From Kushneria phosphatilytica (lineage in GTDB: Bacteria; Pseudomonadota; Gammaproteobacteria; Pseudomonadales; Halomonadaceae), in NCBI RefSeq assembly GCF_008247605.1, contig NZ_CP043420.1:868001-932000 (forward strand): 64,000 nucleotides of DNA, in the 5' to 3' direction. A program made the position numbers and the translations under genes. Shown here piece by piece: positions 26,448 to 35,897 of this stretch. The notes under the pieces were generated by a model. It saw only the letters and a program-made list of their open reading frames with translations. It was not told the origin of the DNA and searched no databases. Numbering within the stretch: the first letter of the stretch is position 1; every line of letters starts with the position of its first letter.

Positions 26448-26972
26448 ATGAGTGTATTTGCCGCCATGTCGTTGACTGTTCGCTCCGCCACCGATGATGA
26501 CTTTGCCGCCATCTGGGCCATTTTCAGGCCGATTCTCGCCGCCGGTGAAACCTATGCCCTGGATACCGACCTGAATACCGATCAGGCGCGTGCGCTGTGG
26601 CTGGAAGCGCCACTAGCCACTTTTGTTGCCGAGCGTGATGGTGAAATTCTTGGCAGCTATTACCTCAAGGCCAACTTCGGCGGCAACGGCAAGCACGTTG
26701 CCAACTGCGGCTATATCGTCTCCGAAGCAGCGCGTGGTCAGGGAGTAGCTGGTGAAATGTGTCGCCACTCTCTGCACACTGCTCATGCGCTGGGATTTAC
26801 CGCGATGCAATACAACAGCGTGATTGCGACCAACGAAGGCGCGATCCGACTGTGGCAGCGTCACGGTTTCGAGATCGTCGGGCGCCTGCCCGGGGCTTTC
26901 ATCCATCCCCGCGCCGGGGCAGTCGACGCGCTGGTCATGTATCGAGTACTGACCGAAGGACCGCAGAACTGA
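26448..26972 (+). CDS. GNAT family N-acetyltransferase
   Basis: A 174-residue acetyltransferase. It has LTVRSATDDDFAAIWAIF at the start, YIVSEAARGQGVAGEMCRHSLHTA for acetyl-CoA binding and AIRLWQRHGFEIVGRLPGAF near the end, a pattern of GNAT proteins of unknown acceptor. The ATG at 26448 or one at 26466 could be the start; neither has a clear ribosome site, and the gene begins only about 17 bases after a terminator, so a leaderless or nearly leaderless transcript is possible. The MFS gene follows 5 bases after its stop. Confidence 0.8.
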   Translation: MSVFAAMSLTVRSATDDDFAAIWAIFRPILAAGETYALDTDLNTDQARALWLEAPLATFVAERDGEILGSYYLKANFGGNGKHVANCGYIVSEAARGQGVAGEMCRHSLHTAHALGFTAMQYNSVIATNEGAIRLWQRHGFEIVGRLPGAFIHPRAGAVDALVMYRVLTEGPQN

Positions 26973-26977
26973 CATCC

Positions 26978-28126
26978 GTGGACTCATCTCCGGCGCCAGT
27001 AGCACTTCAGTGTGCGACTCGCGCCAATGGCGCGATTTTTCTGGGGTGTGGCATTGCCACTGCCTGCTGGGCGCCGATGGTGCCCATGGCGCGGGCACGC
27101 CTGGCCATCGGCGATGGCACCCTGGGGTTGATCCTGCTGGCGCTGGGAGCTGGTGGCATGCTGATGATGCCATTGAGCGGTCTGCTGGTACGACACTTCG
27201 GCAGTCGACGCATTGTCGTGCTGGCCGGTCTATCGCCGATGCTATTGCTGCCACTGCTGGCCATCGCGCCTACGGCCATCACGCTGGCACTCGCTCTGTT
27301 CCTGTTTGGTGCCCTGATCGGTGCCATGGATGTTTCGATGAACGCCCAGGCAGTGACCATCGAGGCGGTTGCCGAACACTCGCGCATGGCCACCTTTCAC
27401 GGCCTGTTCAGCCTCGGTGGGTTGCTCGGCGCTGGTTTGATGAGTCTGCTGATCGGGCTCGGGCTACCGCTAGTCACGATTGCTGCGCTGTGTGGCGTGG
27501 CCATTACTCTGATGGTGCTGGCGGGGCGACGGCAACTGCTGGACGACCCGCCGGCTCCCCAGGGGAGTGCCGGATTCACCTGGCCGCGGGGTGCGGTGGT
27601 AGTGCTGGGGCTGCTCTGTCTGATTGCCTTTCTGGCGGAAGGAGCGGTACTCGACTGGAGCGCGGTCTTTCTGCGTTATTCGCGCGATGCCTCACCGGCA
27701 CTGGCCGGTATGGGATACGGGCTGTTTTCACTGACCATGGCCGCCGGGCGACTGAGTGGTGATCGTCTGATTCGACGCTTCGGCCCGATACGGGTGCTGC
27801 GCTGGGGGGCACTGCTGGCCGCATTCGGATACGCAGTGGCGCTAATCGCGCCCTGGCCGGTAATGGCGCTGGTGGGGTTCATGCTGGTAGGGCTCGGGTT
27901 GTCCAACCTGGTCCCGGTGCTGTTTTCCGCGGCCGGTCGGGTACCCGACATGTCTCCGGGACTGGCCATTTCGGCGGTCACCACACTGGGGTATGCCGGT
28001 CTGCTGGCCGGCCCGGCGGCGCTTGGTCTGATTTCCGAGCTAACGTCACTGACGTTCGCTCTGGCATTGATCGCCCTGGCGCTGCTGGGTGTGATGGGGA
28101 GTGCCGGTCGGATTGCGCGGCGTTAG
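26978..28126 (+). CDS. MFS transporter
   Basis: A 382-residue, 12-helix major facilitator. The loop between helices 2 and 3 reads GLLVRHFGSRRIV, and the equivalent loop in the second half reads DRLIRRFGPIRVLRWG. It resembles the YbjJ-like family of small MFS carriers whose substrates are unknown. The start is taken as GTG at 26978, 5 bases past the preceding stop, because the protein then begins just before the first helix; longer frames overlap the GNAT gene. Translational coupling with that gene is likely. Confidence 0.8.
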   Translation: MDSSPAPVALQCATRANGAIFLGCGIATACWAPMVPMARARLAIGDGTLGLILLALGAGGMLMMPLSGLLVRHFGSRRIVVLAGLSPMLLLPLLAIAPTAITLALALFLFGALIGAMDVSMNAQAVTIEAVAEHSRMATFHGLFSLGGLLGAGLMSLLIGLGLPLVTIAALCGVAITLMVLAGRRQLLDDPPAPQGSAGFTWPRGAVVVLGLLCLIAFLAEGAVLDWSAVFLRYSRDASPALAGMGYGLFSLTMAAGRLSGDRLIRRFGPIRVLRWGALLAAFGYAVALIAPWPVMALVGFMLVGLGLSNLVPVLFSAAGRVPDMSPGLAISAVTTLGYAGLLAGPAALGLISELTSLTFALALIALALLGVMGSAGRIARR

Positions 28127-28130
28127 GTAT

Positions 28131-29132
28131 TCAGCGCTGGATCAGGCGCCGTTCGACGATATCGCAGCCCGGTTCATACTCTCCTTCAATGGCGGCAAGT
28201 GCTCGCCTGAGCGCTAGCGCCGCGATTCGCTCATGCTGCTGAGGAAGAGAGTTGACGCGCATCGGCAGAAAATCCAGCAGCCGATTGTCGCCGAAGGTGG
28301 CAATACGAGGGGGCGTGGTCGAGGGCTGCGCTACCAGCACTTCAAGCAGTACATCCAGCGCCCCTTCCAGCAGTGCATAGGAAGCGGTCACCAGGGCATC
28401 GGGCATACCCGCCTGTTCAAGTTGGCGATGCATCAGTGCATTGCCGGTCACCCGGTCATAGTAGTGACCAATATGCACCTGTTTCTGCGCCCGCGGGGCT
28501 CCGACCGCGAGCGCCGCTTCGAAGCCGGCGCGTCGTTCGTTGCTGATCGACAATTCCGGCACGGCCTCGAACCATGCAATGTGCATCATGTCGGCTTTGA
28601 TGACCGAGGTGGTCAGTCGGGCAGCGGCATCGCGGTTGTCGCTGGTCACGCACCGGAAATAGCGTGGGTCGAGTTGCCGGTCCACGGCAATGACCGGCAA
28701 CCCATCGGCCATCAGCTCACGATAGAAGCTGCTGTCCTGTTCGAGTCGTGAGGCGGTGATCAGCGCATCGCAGCGTCTGGCTCGCAGACTGCGGGCCAGG
28801 GCACGTTCAGTCTCGGGCTCGTCATTGGAGCCCACAATCAGCAGTTGATAGCCCGCCTCGCGTGCACCGCGCTCGAGCAGCTTGGCCAGTCGGGCGTAAC
28901 TGCTGTTCTCCAGATCCGGCAGGATAAATCCCAGTGTTCGGGTTGCGCCGCGTCGCAGGGCAGCGGCCTGGGCATCCACCTGAAAGTGATGGGTATCGAC
29001 GACTGCCATGACCCGCTCGACGGTGCGTGGGCTGATGCGATGCTGATGGGCCTTGCCGTTGATGACATAGCTGGCCGTGGTACGGGATACACCGGCAAGG
29101 CGAGCGATTTCCGCCAGCGTCCTGGGTTTCAT
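28131..29132 (-). CDS. cra: Catabolite repressor/activator Cra (FruR), LacI family
   Basis: A 333-residue regulator (E. coli Cra 334) that binds fructose 1-phosphate and leaves its operators. The DNA-binding domain reads LAEIARLAGVSRTTASYVINGKAHQHRIS, nearly that of E. coli Cra; GFILPDLENSSYARLAKLLE and IATFGDNRLLDFLP are also conserved. The start at 29132 places GGAG 10 bases upstream; the ATG three codons earlier would sit on the ribosome site. It is divergent from fruBKA, with two Cra-like operators in between, so it should repress the operon and possibly itself. Confidence 0.93.
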   Translation of the reverse strand: MKPRTLAEIARLAGVSRTTASYVINGKAHQHRISPRTVERVMAVVDTHHFQVDAQAAALRRGATRTLGFILPDLENSSYARLAKLLERGAREAGYQLLIVGSNDEPETERALARSLRARRCDALITASRLEQDSSFYRELMADGLPVIAVDRQLDPRYFRCVTSDNRDAAARLTTSVIKADMMHIAWFEAVPELSISNERRAGFEAALAVGAPRAQKQVHIGHYYDRVTGNALMHRQLEQAGMPDALVTASYALLEGALDVLLEVLVAQPSTTPPRIATFGDNRLLDFLPMRVNSLPQQHERIAALALRRALAAIEGEYEPGCDIVERRLIQR

Positions 29133-29212
29133 GGCTGTCATTCTCCTCTGTGCCGCGCAGCATCGGCCTAAGACTTGTGTCCAGGGAAGCCATGAATCGC
29201 TTGCTTCCCTGA

Positions 29213-29226
29213 CTGAAAGCTTTCAG
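29213..29226. promoter_or_regulatory. Cra operator, perfect palindrome
   Basis: CTGAAAGCTTTCAG is a perfect 14-bp palindrome containing TGAAAGCTTTCA, close to the E. coli Cra consensus TGAAACGTTTCA. It lies 81 bp from cra and 124 bp from fruB. Confidence 0.8.
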
Positions 29227-29245
29227 CATGTTGATATGGATAAGG

Positions 29246-29259
29246 TGACACGATTCAGC
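29246..29259. promoter_or_regulatory. Second Cra-like operator
   Basis: On the minus strand GCTGAATCGTGTCA matches the degenerate Cra consensus RSTGAAWCSNTHHW at all but one position. It lies about 33 bp from the first site, roughly three helical turns. Confidence 0.65.
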
Positions 29260-29349
29260 AAGCCTGTCAGCTACATCGGCGCCAACAGGATTGGTATGGC
29301 ATGATGCAACGTGATCACTGCTCGACTTATTGCTTCAGGGGGATGCTGC

Positions 29350-32235
29350 ATGCTGACGCTGACACCCGATGCCGTACTGCTGCGGCAGTCGGCCGGCGAC
29401 TGGCGCGAGGCGCTCGACCGGGCCGGTGGGGCACTGGTCGAAGCCGGTCTGGGGGAGCCTGCCTACGCGCAGGCGTTGTTTGACCGTGAAGCGCAGTCTT
29501 CCACCTGGCTGGGCAATGGTATCGCCATCCCGCATGGCACACCGGAAAGTCGTGATTCCGTCCGGGCGACCGGTATTCGGGTGCTGCAATTTCCCGAGGG
29601 CGTGGAGTGGCATGATGGTAATCGGGTCACGCTGCTGATCGCCATTGCTGCGCAGAGTGATGAACACCTCGACATTCTGCGCGCCCTGACCCATGTGCTG
29701 GATCGCCCCGGAGTCGCTGAGCAGCTGGCCAGTGCCGAGAGTGCCGAAGCCGTTATCGAACTGCTGTCCCGACCGCCGATCACGGGGCGCTTCGATGACA
29801 GCACGATTGCCGCGGGGGTGCCAGTACAAAGTCGTCAGGGCCTGATTGCCATGGCCGCCGGTCGACTGCTGGATGCCGGCTGTGTCGGTCCTGCCTTCAT
29901 GGTGGATATCATGGCGGCCCAGCCTGTGGCACTGGGTCAGAAACTGTGGCTTGTACAGGGTCAGCAGGATGTCCATCAGCCGGCTCTGGGGGTGGCGACG
30001 CCAGCGCACGCTCTGGACGATACGGCAGCTGTATTCTGCCTGGCATGTCCGGTGGATGATGATACCGAGATTACCCGGGCCTGGCAGGCGCTACTCGAAC
30101 GGCTGTTTCAGTTGCTCGAGTCCGGCCAGGGCGAGCAACTGGCAACACTGGATTCGGCACGCCTGCTGAGCTGTCTCTCAGGTGAGAAGAGCAGTGCCGA
30201 AACCGTTCGTGTACGCGTGCGTAATGCCCATGGCCTGCACGCCCGGCCGGCCAAGCAATTGGTACAGGTTGCGCGCAGTCAATCGGTTCCCATTCGGGTA
30301 CGACTGGAAAATGGACCGGGGGAGGCCGTTTCCGCTGCCAGTCTGACCCGGGTGTTAAGCCTGGGCGCCCGGCGAGGCCAGATGCTGGTGTTTTCTGCCG
30401 AGGGCCAGGGCGCTCGCGAGGCACTGGAGACCATGGCGGCTGAGGTGCGTGATGGGCTCGGTGAAGCGGTTACGCCGCTGAATGACACCAGTGAAGCACG
30501 CCCTTCGCGCAATCGCACCACACCGGTAGCCCCTGAGCCGCCGCCCGAGGCGGATACCCCGCTGATGGCAGTGCCTGCCTCGCCGGGCATGTCGATCGCG
30601 CCGGTTTTTGTCATGCGGCTGCCGACCTTCGAGTATGCCGAGCACAGTGATAATGCTGCCTGGGAACAGGCGCGCCTGGATCAGGCCATCAACGAAGCGC
30701 ACGATCAGCTGGCAGCCCTGATTCGTACCGCCGGTGAAGAGGTGGCGGAAATCCTCTCCATGCACGAGGAGATGCTGGAAGACCCTGAACTGCGCGAAGC
30801 GGCTCGTGAGGCCATCAATGAGCACATGAGCGCTGAAGCGGGCTGGTGGCGTGCGATCGACACATCGGCTCGTGCCCAGGAAACCCTGGCCGATCGGGTG
30901 CTGGCCGAGCGAGCGGCCGATCTGCGCGATGTCGGACGTCGGGTGTTGGGCGTGCTGTGCGGCGTGACGATGCCGGATCCTCCCGATCATCCCTATATCC
31001 TGGTGGCCGAAGATCTCGGGCCGTCCGATGTGGCTCGCCTGGATACCCGGCGCGTGAAGGGTATGCTCACCGCACGCGGCGGGGCGACCTCACACAGCGC
31101 CATTCTCGCCCGAGCGCTGGGAATCCCTGCTGTGGTCGGCGCCGGTCTCGGCGTAATGTCATTGAACAATGATGTCGAGCTGATTCTCGATGGTGTACGA
31201 GGGCGCATCGTTGCTTCACCCGGCAGCGACAGGCGCGCGCGTACGGAACTCTCGATTCGCGAGCATGATCAGCGAGTGCGGGAAGCCTTCGAGGCGCGTT
31301 TCGAGCCTGCTGTTACCCGCGATGGGCATCGTGTCGAAGTGGGCGCCAACCTGGGCAATACCGCACATGCCGAGGATGCCGTCTCACGAGGCGCCGAGGG
31401 CGTCGGCCTGTTACGCACCGAATTCATTTTCATGGCCCATCCGCAGGCACCTGATCAGGAGACTCAGGTGGCCGAATATCGTCGTGCCTTCGAAGCACTG
31501 GGGACGGAACGACCGCTGGTAGCGCGCACCCTGGATGTTGGCGGTGACAAGCCTCTGGATTACTGGCCTGTCCCTCAGGAAGACAATCCCTTTCTGGGAC
31601 TGCGTGGCATTCGCCTGGCACTGACTCGCCCGGATGTACTGGAGACCCAGCTGCGGGCGCTGATGATAGCATCCGAGGGGCGGCCGCTGCGGATCATGTT
31701 CCCGATGGTCAAGGACGTCGAAGAGTTTCTTGCCGCCAGGGCCATCTTTGAGCGGGTAGTTGCCGAGCTTTACCCCGATACCCGGCGGGCGCCGAACGTC
31801 CAGCTCGGGGTGATGATCGAGGTGCCTTCCTGTGCACTGCTGGCACCGAGTCTGGCTGAGCACGTCGATTTCTTCTCGATCGGTACCAACGATCTCACCC
31901 AGTACACCCTGGCCATCGATCGCGGTCATTCCCAGCTCTCGGCGCAGGCCGATGGTTTGCACCCCGCCGTATTGCAACTGATCCGCATGACGGTCGAGGC
32001 GGCGCATGCCCATGACTGCTGGGTGGGGGTTTGCGGTGAACTGGCCAGTGACGCCCAGGCCGTGCCGGTGTTGGTGGGGCTGGGCGTCGATGAATTATCG
32101 GTTTCAGCGCGTCAGGTGCCGATGGTCAAGGCATGGGTGCGTCAGCTGAATCTCGACGATGCACGCCGGCAGGCCGAGCTGGCACTGAAACAGGCGACCA
32201 GTGCGGCGGTGCGTGATGCACTGGAGGCGTTCTGA
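29350..32235 (+). CDS. fruB: Fructose PTS multiphosphoryl transfer protein (EIIA-HPr-EI)
   Basis: A 961-residue cytosolic fusion that carries phosphate from PEP to fructose EIIB. Domain order: EIIA-Fru (about 1-145, active H62 in AIPHGTPES), a middle linker domain, HPr (about 285-370, H298 in GLHARP) and enzyme I (about 405-961, H582 in GGATSHSAILAR; PEP site LLRTEFIFM; FSIGTNDLTQYTLA). This is the architecture known from Pseudomonas and other organisms with a self-contained fructose PTS. GGGGGA is 7 bases before the ATG at 29350. The stop overlaps the fruK start by one base. Confidence 0.95.
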   Translation: MLTLTPDAVLLRQSAGDWREALDRAGGALVEAGLGEPAYAQALFDREAQSSTWLGNGIAIPHGTPESRDSVRATGIRVLQFPEGVEWHDGNRVTLLIAIAAQSDEHLDILRALTHVLDRPGVAEQLASAESAEAVIELLSRPPITGRFDDSTIAAGVPVQSRQGLIAMAAGRLLDAGCVGPAFMVDIMAAQPVALGQKLWLVQGQQDVHQPALGVATPAHALDDTAAVFCLACPVDDDTEITRAWQALLERLFQLLESGQGEQLATLDSARLLSCLSGEKSSAETVRVRVRNAHGLHARPAKQLVQVARSQSVPIRVRLENGPGEAVSAASLTRVLSLGARRGQMLVFSAEGQGAREALETMAAEVRDGLGEAVTPLNDTSEARPSRNRTTPVAPEPPPEADTPLMAVPASPGMSIAPVFVMRLPTFEYAEHSDNAAWEQARLDQAINEAHDQLAALIRTAGEEVAEILSMHEEMLEDPELREAAREAINEHMSAEAGWWRAIDTSARAQETLADRVLAERAADLRDVGRRVLGVLCGVTMPDPPDHPYILVAEDLGPSDVARLDTRRVKGMLTARGGATSHSAILARALGIPAVVGAGLGVMSLNNDVELILDGVRGRIVASPGSDRRARTELSIREHDQRVREAFEARFEPAVTRDGHRVEVGANLGNTAHAEDAVSRGAEGVGLLRTEFIFMAHPQAPDQETQVAEYRRAFEALGTERPLVARTLDVGGDKPLDYWPVPQEDNPFLGLRGIRLALTRPDVLETQLRALMIASEGRPLRIMFPMVKDVEEFLAARAIFERVVAELYPDTRRAPNVQLGVMIEVPSCALLAPSLAEHVDFFSIGTNDLTQYTLAIDRGHSQLSAQADGLHPAVLQLIRMTVEAAHAHDCWVGVCGELASDAQAVPVLVGLGVDELSVSARQVPMVKAWVRQLNLDDARRQAELALKQATSAAVRDALEAF

Positions 32236-33188
32236 TGGGGGAAGTGCTGGCGCTGTCGCTCAATCCGGCGCTGGATCTGTCGGTGGCGCTCGATACCCTG
32301 ACGCCGGGTACGGTCAATCGCGCCAGCGAGAGCCGGATGAGTGCTGCCGGCAAGGGCAACAATGTGGCCCGTGTGCTGGCCGCACTTGGTCACGAGGTGA
32401 CGGTATCGGGTTTCCTGGGACGCGATAATGCGGGCGTCTTCGAGCGGGCCTTCGCCGACTGGGGCGTCATCGACGAATTCGTCCGGGTTCCCGGCGATAC
32501 CCGGATCAACATCAAGCTGGCAGAACAGTCAGGCCGAGTCAGCGATATCAATGCTGCTGGAGCGTCCATCTCGGCCGAGGCGTGGCAGCAGCTGGAACAG
32601 CGTTTTGATAAACAGTTGGCGCGTTCGCCGGCGGCGGTCGTCATTGCCGGTAGCCTGCCCCCCGGGGTGGTGCCGGAGCAACTGGGCAGGCTGATCGTTC
32701 TCGTTCGCGAGCGGGGTATTCCGGTCTGGCTGGATACCAGCGGCGAGGCGCTTATAGCCGGCCTGAAAGCTTGTCCAACGGCAGCGAAACCCAATGAGCA
32801 TGAACTGGCCGAGTGGGTAGGTACGGCACTGAACGGCGAAGCCGAACAACTGGCCGCGGCGCGGCAACTGGTCGAGAGCGGCATTGATGATCTGTTTTTG
32901 TCGCTGGGTGAGCGCGGTGTGTGCTGGTGTTACCGCACCCCCGACGGGCAGACGATGATGCTGCGCGCCCGGCCGCCACAGGTGCGCGTGGTGAATACCG
33001 TGGGGGCCGGCGACACTCTGCTGGCCGGGTTGCTGCATGCCCGGTTGTCACAATGGTCCGGTGAGGCCGGTTTGCGCTTTGCCACTGCGCTGTCGGCTGA
33101 TGCAGTCCGGCGTATCGGCGTCGGGCGCAGTGATGGGGACGATTTTGCAACGTTATGCGAGCAGGTCCGACTTGAGGCCGTGTCATGA
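32235..33188 (+). CDS. fruK: 1-phosphofructokinase
   Basis: A 317-residue PfkB-family kinase converting fructose 1-phosphate to fructose 1,6-bisphosphate. Substrate-binding residues occur in SLNPALDLSV and SAAGKGNNVARVLAALGHEV, and the catalytic and anion-hole motif is NTVGAGDTLLAGLLHA. The start overlaps the fruB stop in TGATG, indicating coupled translation. Removal of fructose 1-phosphate by this enzyme would restore Cra repression. Confidence 0.95.
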   Translation: MGEVLALSLNPALDLSVALDTLTPGTVNRASESRMSAAGKGNNVARVLAALGHEVTVSGFLGRDNAGVFERAFADWGVIDEFVRVPGDTRINIKLAEQSGRVSDINAAGASISAEAWQQLEQRFDKQLARSPAAVVIAGSLPPGVVPEQLGRLIVLVRERGIPVWLDTSGEALIAGLKACPTAAKPNEHELAEWVGTALNGEAEQLAAARQLVESGIDDLFLSLGERGVCWCYRTPDGQTMMLRARPPQVRVVNTVGAGDTLLAGLLHARLSQWSGEAGLRFATALSADAVRRIGVGRSDGDDFATLCEQVRLEAVS

Positions 33189-33288
33189 AAGCGGCCGTCA
33201 TGAACCCGATGCGCGTAGCGCACTCAGCAGCAATCATCGACCGGTGGGGGAGAGCCGCCACCGCAAGCGGTAGTCAGGAGAGGCCGGT

Positions 33289-35037
33289 ATGAAAATCACC
33301 ATTGTGACCCGGTGCCCGGGCGGCACGACCACATCCTGGCTGGCAGCGCGCCGGCTGGAGCAGGCGGCGCAGCGCCGCGGCTGGGAAGTCCAGCACGATC
33401 CGGTCGGCGAGTCTGACAGTCATCCGTCGGACGAGCTGATCGTAGTGGCCACCAGCGTGCCGGTCGATCTCTCGCCCTTTGCCGGTCGCCGGCTCTATCG
33501 CGACACGCTTGAGCAGGCGCTTGTCGATCCTGACGGACTATTGGCCCGCGCCGAGCAGCAGGCCTCTACCGAGCATCCGGCCGCAGAGGACGCGCAGCCG
33601 GCGACGGTGTCCACGACATCGCAGCTGGGCGGTCAGCATATCGTGGCGGTAACAGCCTGTCCCACCGGCGTTGCGCATACTTTCATGGCCGCCGAAGCGC
33701 TCAGCCAGGCGGGACGCAATCTGGGCCACCATATTCGGGTCGAGACCCAGGGCTCGGTGGGCGCTCAGAATGCCCTGACCGAGGAAGAGATCGCCGAGGC
33801 GGATGTGGTGCTGCTGGCCTGTGATATCGAGGTTGATGACAGCCGTTTTACCGGCAAGCGTATCTATCGGACTTCCACCGGTAGCGCGCTCAAGCAGGCG
33901 ACGCCGACCATTGAAGCAGCGCTGGCCAATGCGGAAGTAGAGCGGCAAGGCGGTGAAGGCAGTGGTACCGCCGCGCAGGGTGGCGGAGTTGAAAAGGCGC
34001 GCAGCCTCAAGGAGAAGGGGGTCTACAAGCACTTGTTGACCGGGGTCTCCTTCATGCTTCCGATGGTGGTCGCGGGCGGGCTGTGTATCGCGCTCTCCTT
34101 CGTATTCGGTATCAAGGCCTATGAGCAGGAAGGCACGCTTGCTGCGGCGCTGATGCAGATCGGCGGTGGCAGTGCCTTCAAACTGATGGTGCCGGTACTG
34201 GCGGGCTATATCGCCTACTCCATTGCCGATCGACCGGGGATCGCGCCGGGCATGATCGGCGGCTGGCTGGCGAGTACCATTGGTGCGGGCTTCATCGGTG
34301 GCATCCTCGCCGGCTTTCTGGCCGGTTACTCGGCGAAGGGGGTGGTGCGCTATGTGAAGCTGCCGGCAAGCGTGGAGTCGCTCAAGCCGATTCTGATCAT
34401 TCCACTGCTGGCGAGTCTGTTTACCGGGCTGATCATGATTTATGTGATTGGTGCACCGGTGGCCGCGATCCTCTCGACGCTGACCGATTTCCTCAACTCG
34501 ATGGGGTCGACCAATGCCATCCTGCTGGGGCTGCTGCTGGGTGGGATGATGTGCATCGACATGGGCGGTCCGATCAACAAGGCGGCCTACACCTTTGGGG
34601 TTGGGCTGCTTTCCAGCGAGACGTATGCACCAATGGCGGCAATCATGGCTGCTGGCATGGTGCCACCGCTGGGGATGGGCATTGCCAGCATGCTGGCGCG
34701 GGCAAAGTTTGCCACCGCCGAGCGCGAGGCAGGCAAGGCAGCCTTCGTGCTGGGGCTGTGTTTCATTACCGAAGGGGCGATTCCGTTTGCCGCAAAGGAC
34801 CCGCTGCGGGTCATCCCGGCTTGCGTTGTCGGTGGTGCGGTGACCGGGGCACTGTCGATGTTCTTCCATGTACAGCTGATGGCGCCGCATGGTGGCCTGT
34901 TCGTCATGCTGATTCCCAATGCCGTCAACCACGCCCTGCTTTATCTGCTGGCGATTGCCGTGGGCGCGGTCATTACCGGGTTAAGCTATTCGGTGATCAA
35001 GCGCGGCGAGCAGGCGGTGGCTTCCCAACCGGCCTGA
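33289..35037 (+). CDS. fruA: Fructose PTS permease EIIB'BC
   Basis: A 582-residue inner-membrane permease that imports fructose as fructose 1-phosphate. Residues about 1-85 form a first EIIB-like domain that keeps a CPGGTTT loop with C9. Residues about 115-215 form the active EIIB domain with C124 in ACPTGVAHTFMAAEAL. From about 240 on is the multi-helix EIIC domain (HLLTGVSFMLPMVVAGGLCIALSF; GGPINKAAYTFG; FITEGAIPFAAKDPLRVIP). The N-terminal duplicate is usual in the enterobacterial protein, but there the cysteine is lost. GGAGAGG lies 5 bases before the ATG. It ends the fru operon. Confidence 0.95.
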   Translation: MKITIVTRCPGGTTTSWLAARRLEQAAQRRGWEVQHDPVGESDSHPSDELIVVATSVPVDLSPFAGRRLYRDTLEQALVDPDGLLARAEQQASTEHPAAEDAQPATVSTTSQLGGQHIVAVTACPTGVAHTFMAAEALSQAGRNLGHHIRVETQGSVGAQNALTEEEIAEADVVLLACDIEVDDSRFTGKRIYRTSTGSALKQATPTIEAALANAEVERQGGEGSGTAAQGGGVEKARSLKEKGVYKHLLTGVSFMLPMVVAGGLCIALSFVFGIKAYEQEGTLAAALMQIGGGSAFKLMVPVLAGYIAYSIADRPGIAPGMIGGWLASTIGAGFIGGILAGFLAGYSAKGVVRYVKLPASVESLKPILIIPLLASLFTGLIMIYVIGAPVAAILSTLTDFLNSMGSTNAILLGLLLGGMMCIDMGGPINKAAYTFGVGLLSSETYAPMAAIMAAGMVPPLGMGIASMLARAKFATAEREAGKAAFVLGLCFITEGAIPFAAKDPLRVIPACVVGGAVTGALSMFFHVQLMAPHGGLFVMLIPNAVNHALLYLLAIAVGAVITGLSYSVIKRGEQAVASQPA

Positions 35038-35046
35038 GACGCCTCT

Positions 35047-35080
35047 CGGCGGCGCTGGCTACTTGAAATCTGCGCCGCCG
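35047..35080 (+). terminator. Possible terminator of the fru operon
   Basis: CGGCGGCGC (35047-35055) pairs with GCGCCGCCG (35072-35080) over a 16-base loop, 10 bases past fruA. No T-run follows, so it is weak. Confidence 0.35.
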
Positions 35081-35126
35081 TCATCATGAATTCTTCATCG
35101 GGATATCTACCCAAAGGGGGTAAATG

Positions 35127-35810
35127 ATGAAGGTACTGATGGTACTGACCTCGCACGACGCCATGGGTGATACCGGTCACAAGACCGGCTTCTGGCTCGA
35201 GGAGTTTGCTGCACCCTATTATGTTTTCCGGGATGCCGGTGTCGAGGTGACCCTGGCGTCGCCAGCCGGCGGCCAGCCACCGGTGGATCCCAACTCGACT
35301 ACCGAAGAGGCCAGCACTGACGAGACCCGGCGCTTCGAGAGTGACGAGGCCGCCAAAACCCAGTTGGCCAATACGCTGCCGCTCTCAACGGTTAATGCGG
35401 GGGATTTCGATGCGATTTTCTATCCGGGTGGTCACGGGCCTCTATGGGATCTGACCAATGATGCCGACTCGCAGCGTCTGATTCGTGAGTTTCTCGCTGC
35501 CGAAAAACCGGTTGCTACGGTCTGTCATGCGCCTACCGTGCTGCTCAACGTCAAAGACGAGAATGGTCGCTCGATCGTTGATGGACGTCGCGTGACCGGT
35601 TTTGCCAACAGTGAAGAAGAGGCGGTCGGCCTGAGCAGCGTGGTGCCCCATTTGCTGCAGGATGAGCTGGTGCGCCTTGGTGGCATCTATGAGCGTAATG
35701 ACACCGACTTTGCGCCCTTCCAGCTGCGCGATGGCTTGCTGATCACCGGCCAGAATCCGGCCTCGAGTGCGCCCACGGCGAAACTGCTGCTGTCTGTCCT
35801 GCAGGAGTGA
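35127..35810 (+). CDS. DJ-1/PfpI (class I glutamine amidotransferase-like) protein
   Basis: A 227-residue soluble protein of the DJ-1/PfpI superfamily. It has GHKTGFWLEEFAAPYYVFRDAGVEVTLASPAGG, the YPGGHG loop with the DLTND stretch after it, and the nucleophile-elbow cysteine in VATVCHAPTVLLN. These features match the stress-linked Hsp31/YajL-like group, with chaperone, glyoxalase or deglycase activities proposed. The ATG at 35127 is better spaced from AGGGGG than the one codon earlier. A strong terminator follows. Confidence 0.85.
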   Translation: MKVLMVLTSHDAMGDTGHKTGFWLEEFAAPYYVFRDAGVEVTLASPAGGQPPVDPNSTTEEASTDETRRFESDEAAKTQLANTLPLSTVNAGDFDAIFYPGGHGPLWDLTNDADSQRLIREFLAAEKPVATVCHAPTVLLNVKDENGRSIVDGRRVTGFANSEEEAVGLSSVVPHLLQDELVRLGGIYERNDTDFAPFQLRDGLLITGQNPASSAPTAKLLLSVLQE

Positions 35811-35841
35811 ACACGCCTCGCTGGCCGTTGGCGCTCATGGC

Positions 35842-35869
35842 AAGGGCCACCCCGAGGGGTGGCCCTTTT
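35842..35869 (+). terminator. Rho-independent terminator after the DJ-1/PfpI gene
   Basis: AAGGGCCACCC pairs with GGGTGGCCCTT (35842-35852 with 35857-35867) and runs into TTTTA. It may also serve the convergent betT gene. Confidence 0.9.
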
Positions 35870-35897
35870 ATCGTCACACTGGTGGTGGCATCCCGCA

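Noticed and set aside
33538..34932. Long minus-strand open frame (about 464 codons)
   Set aside because: It is antisense to fruA, has composition rich in His, Arg and Gln and no family resemblance; it is a shadow of a GC-rich gene.
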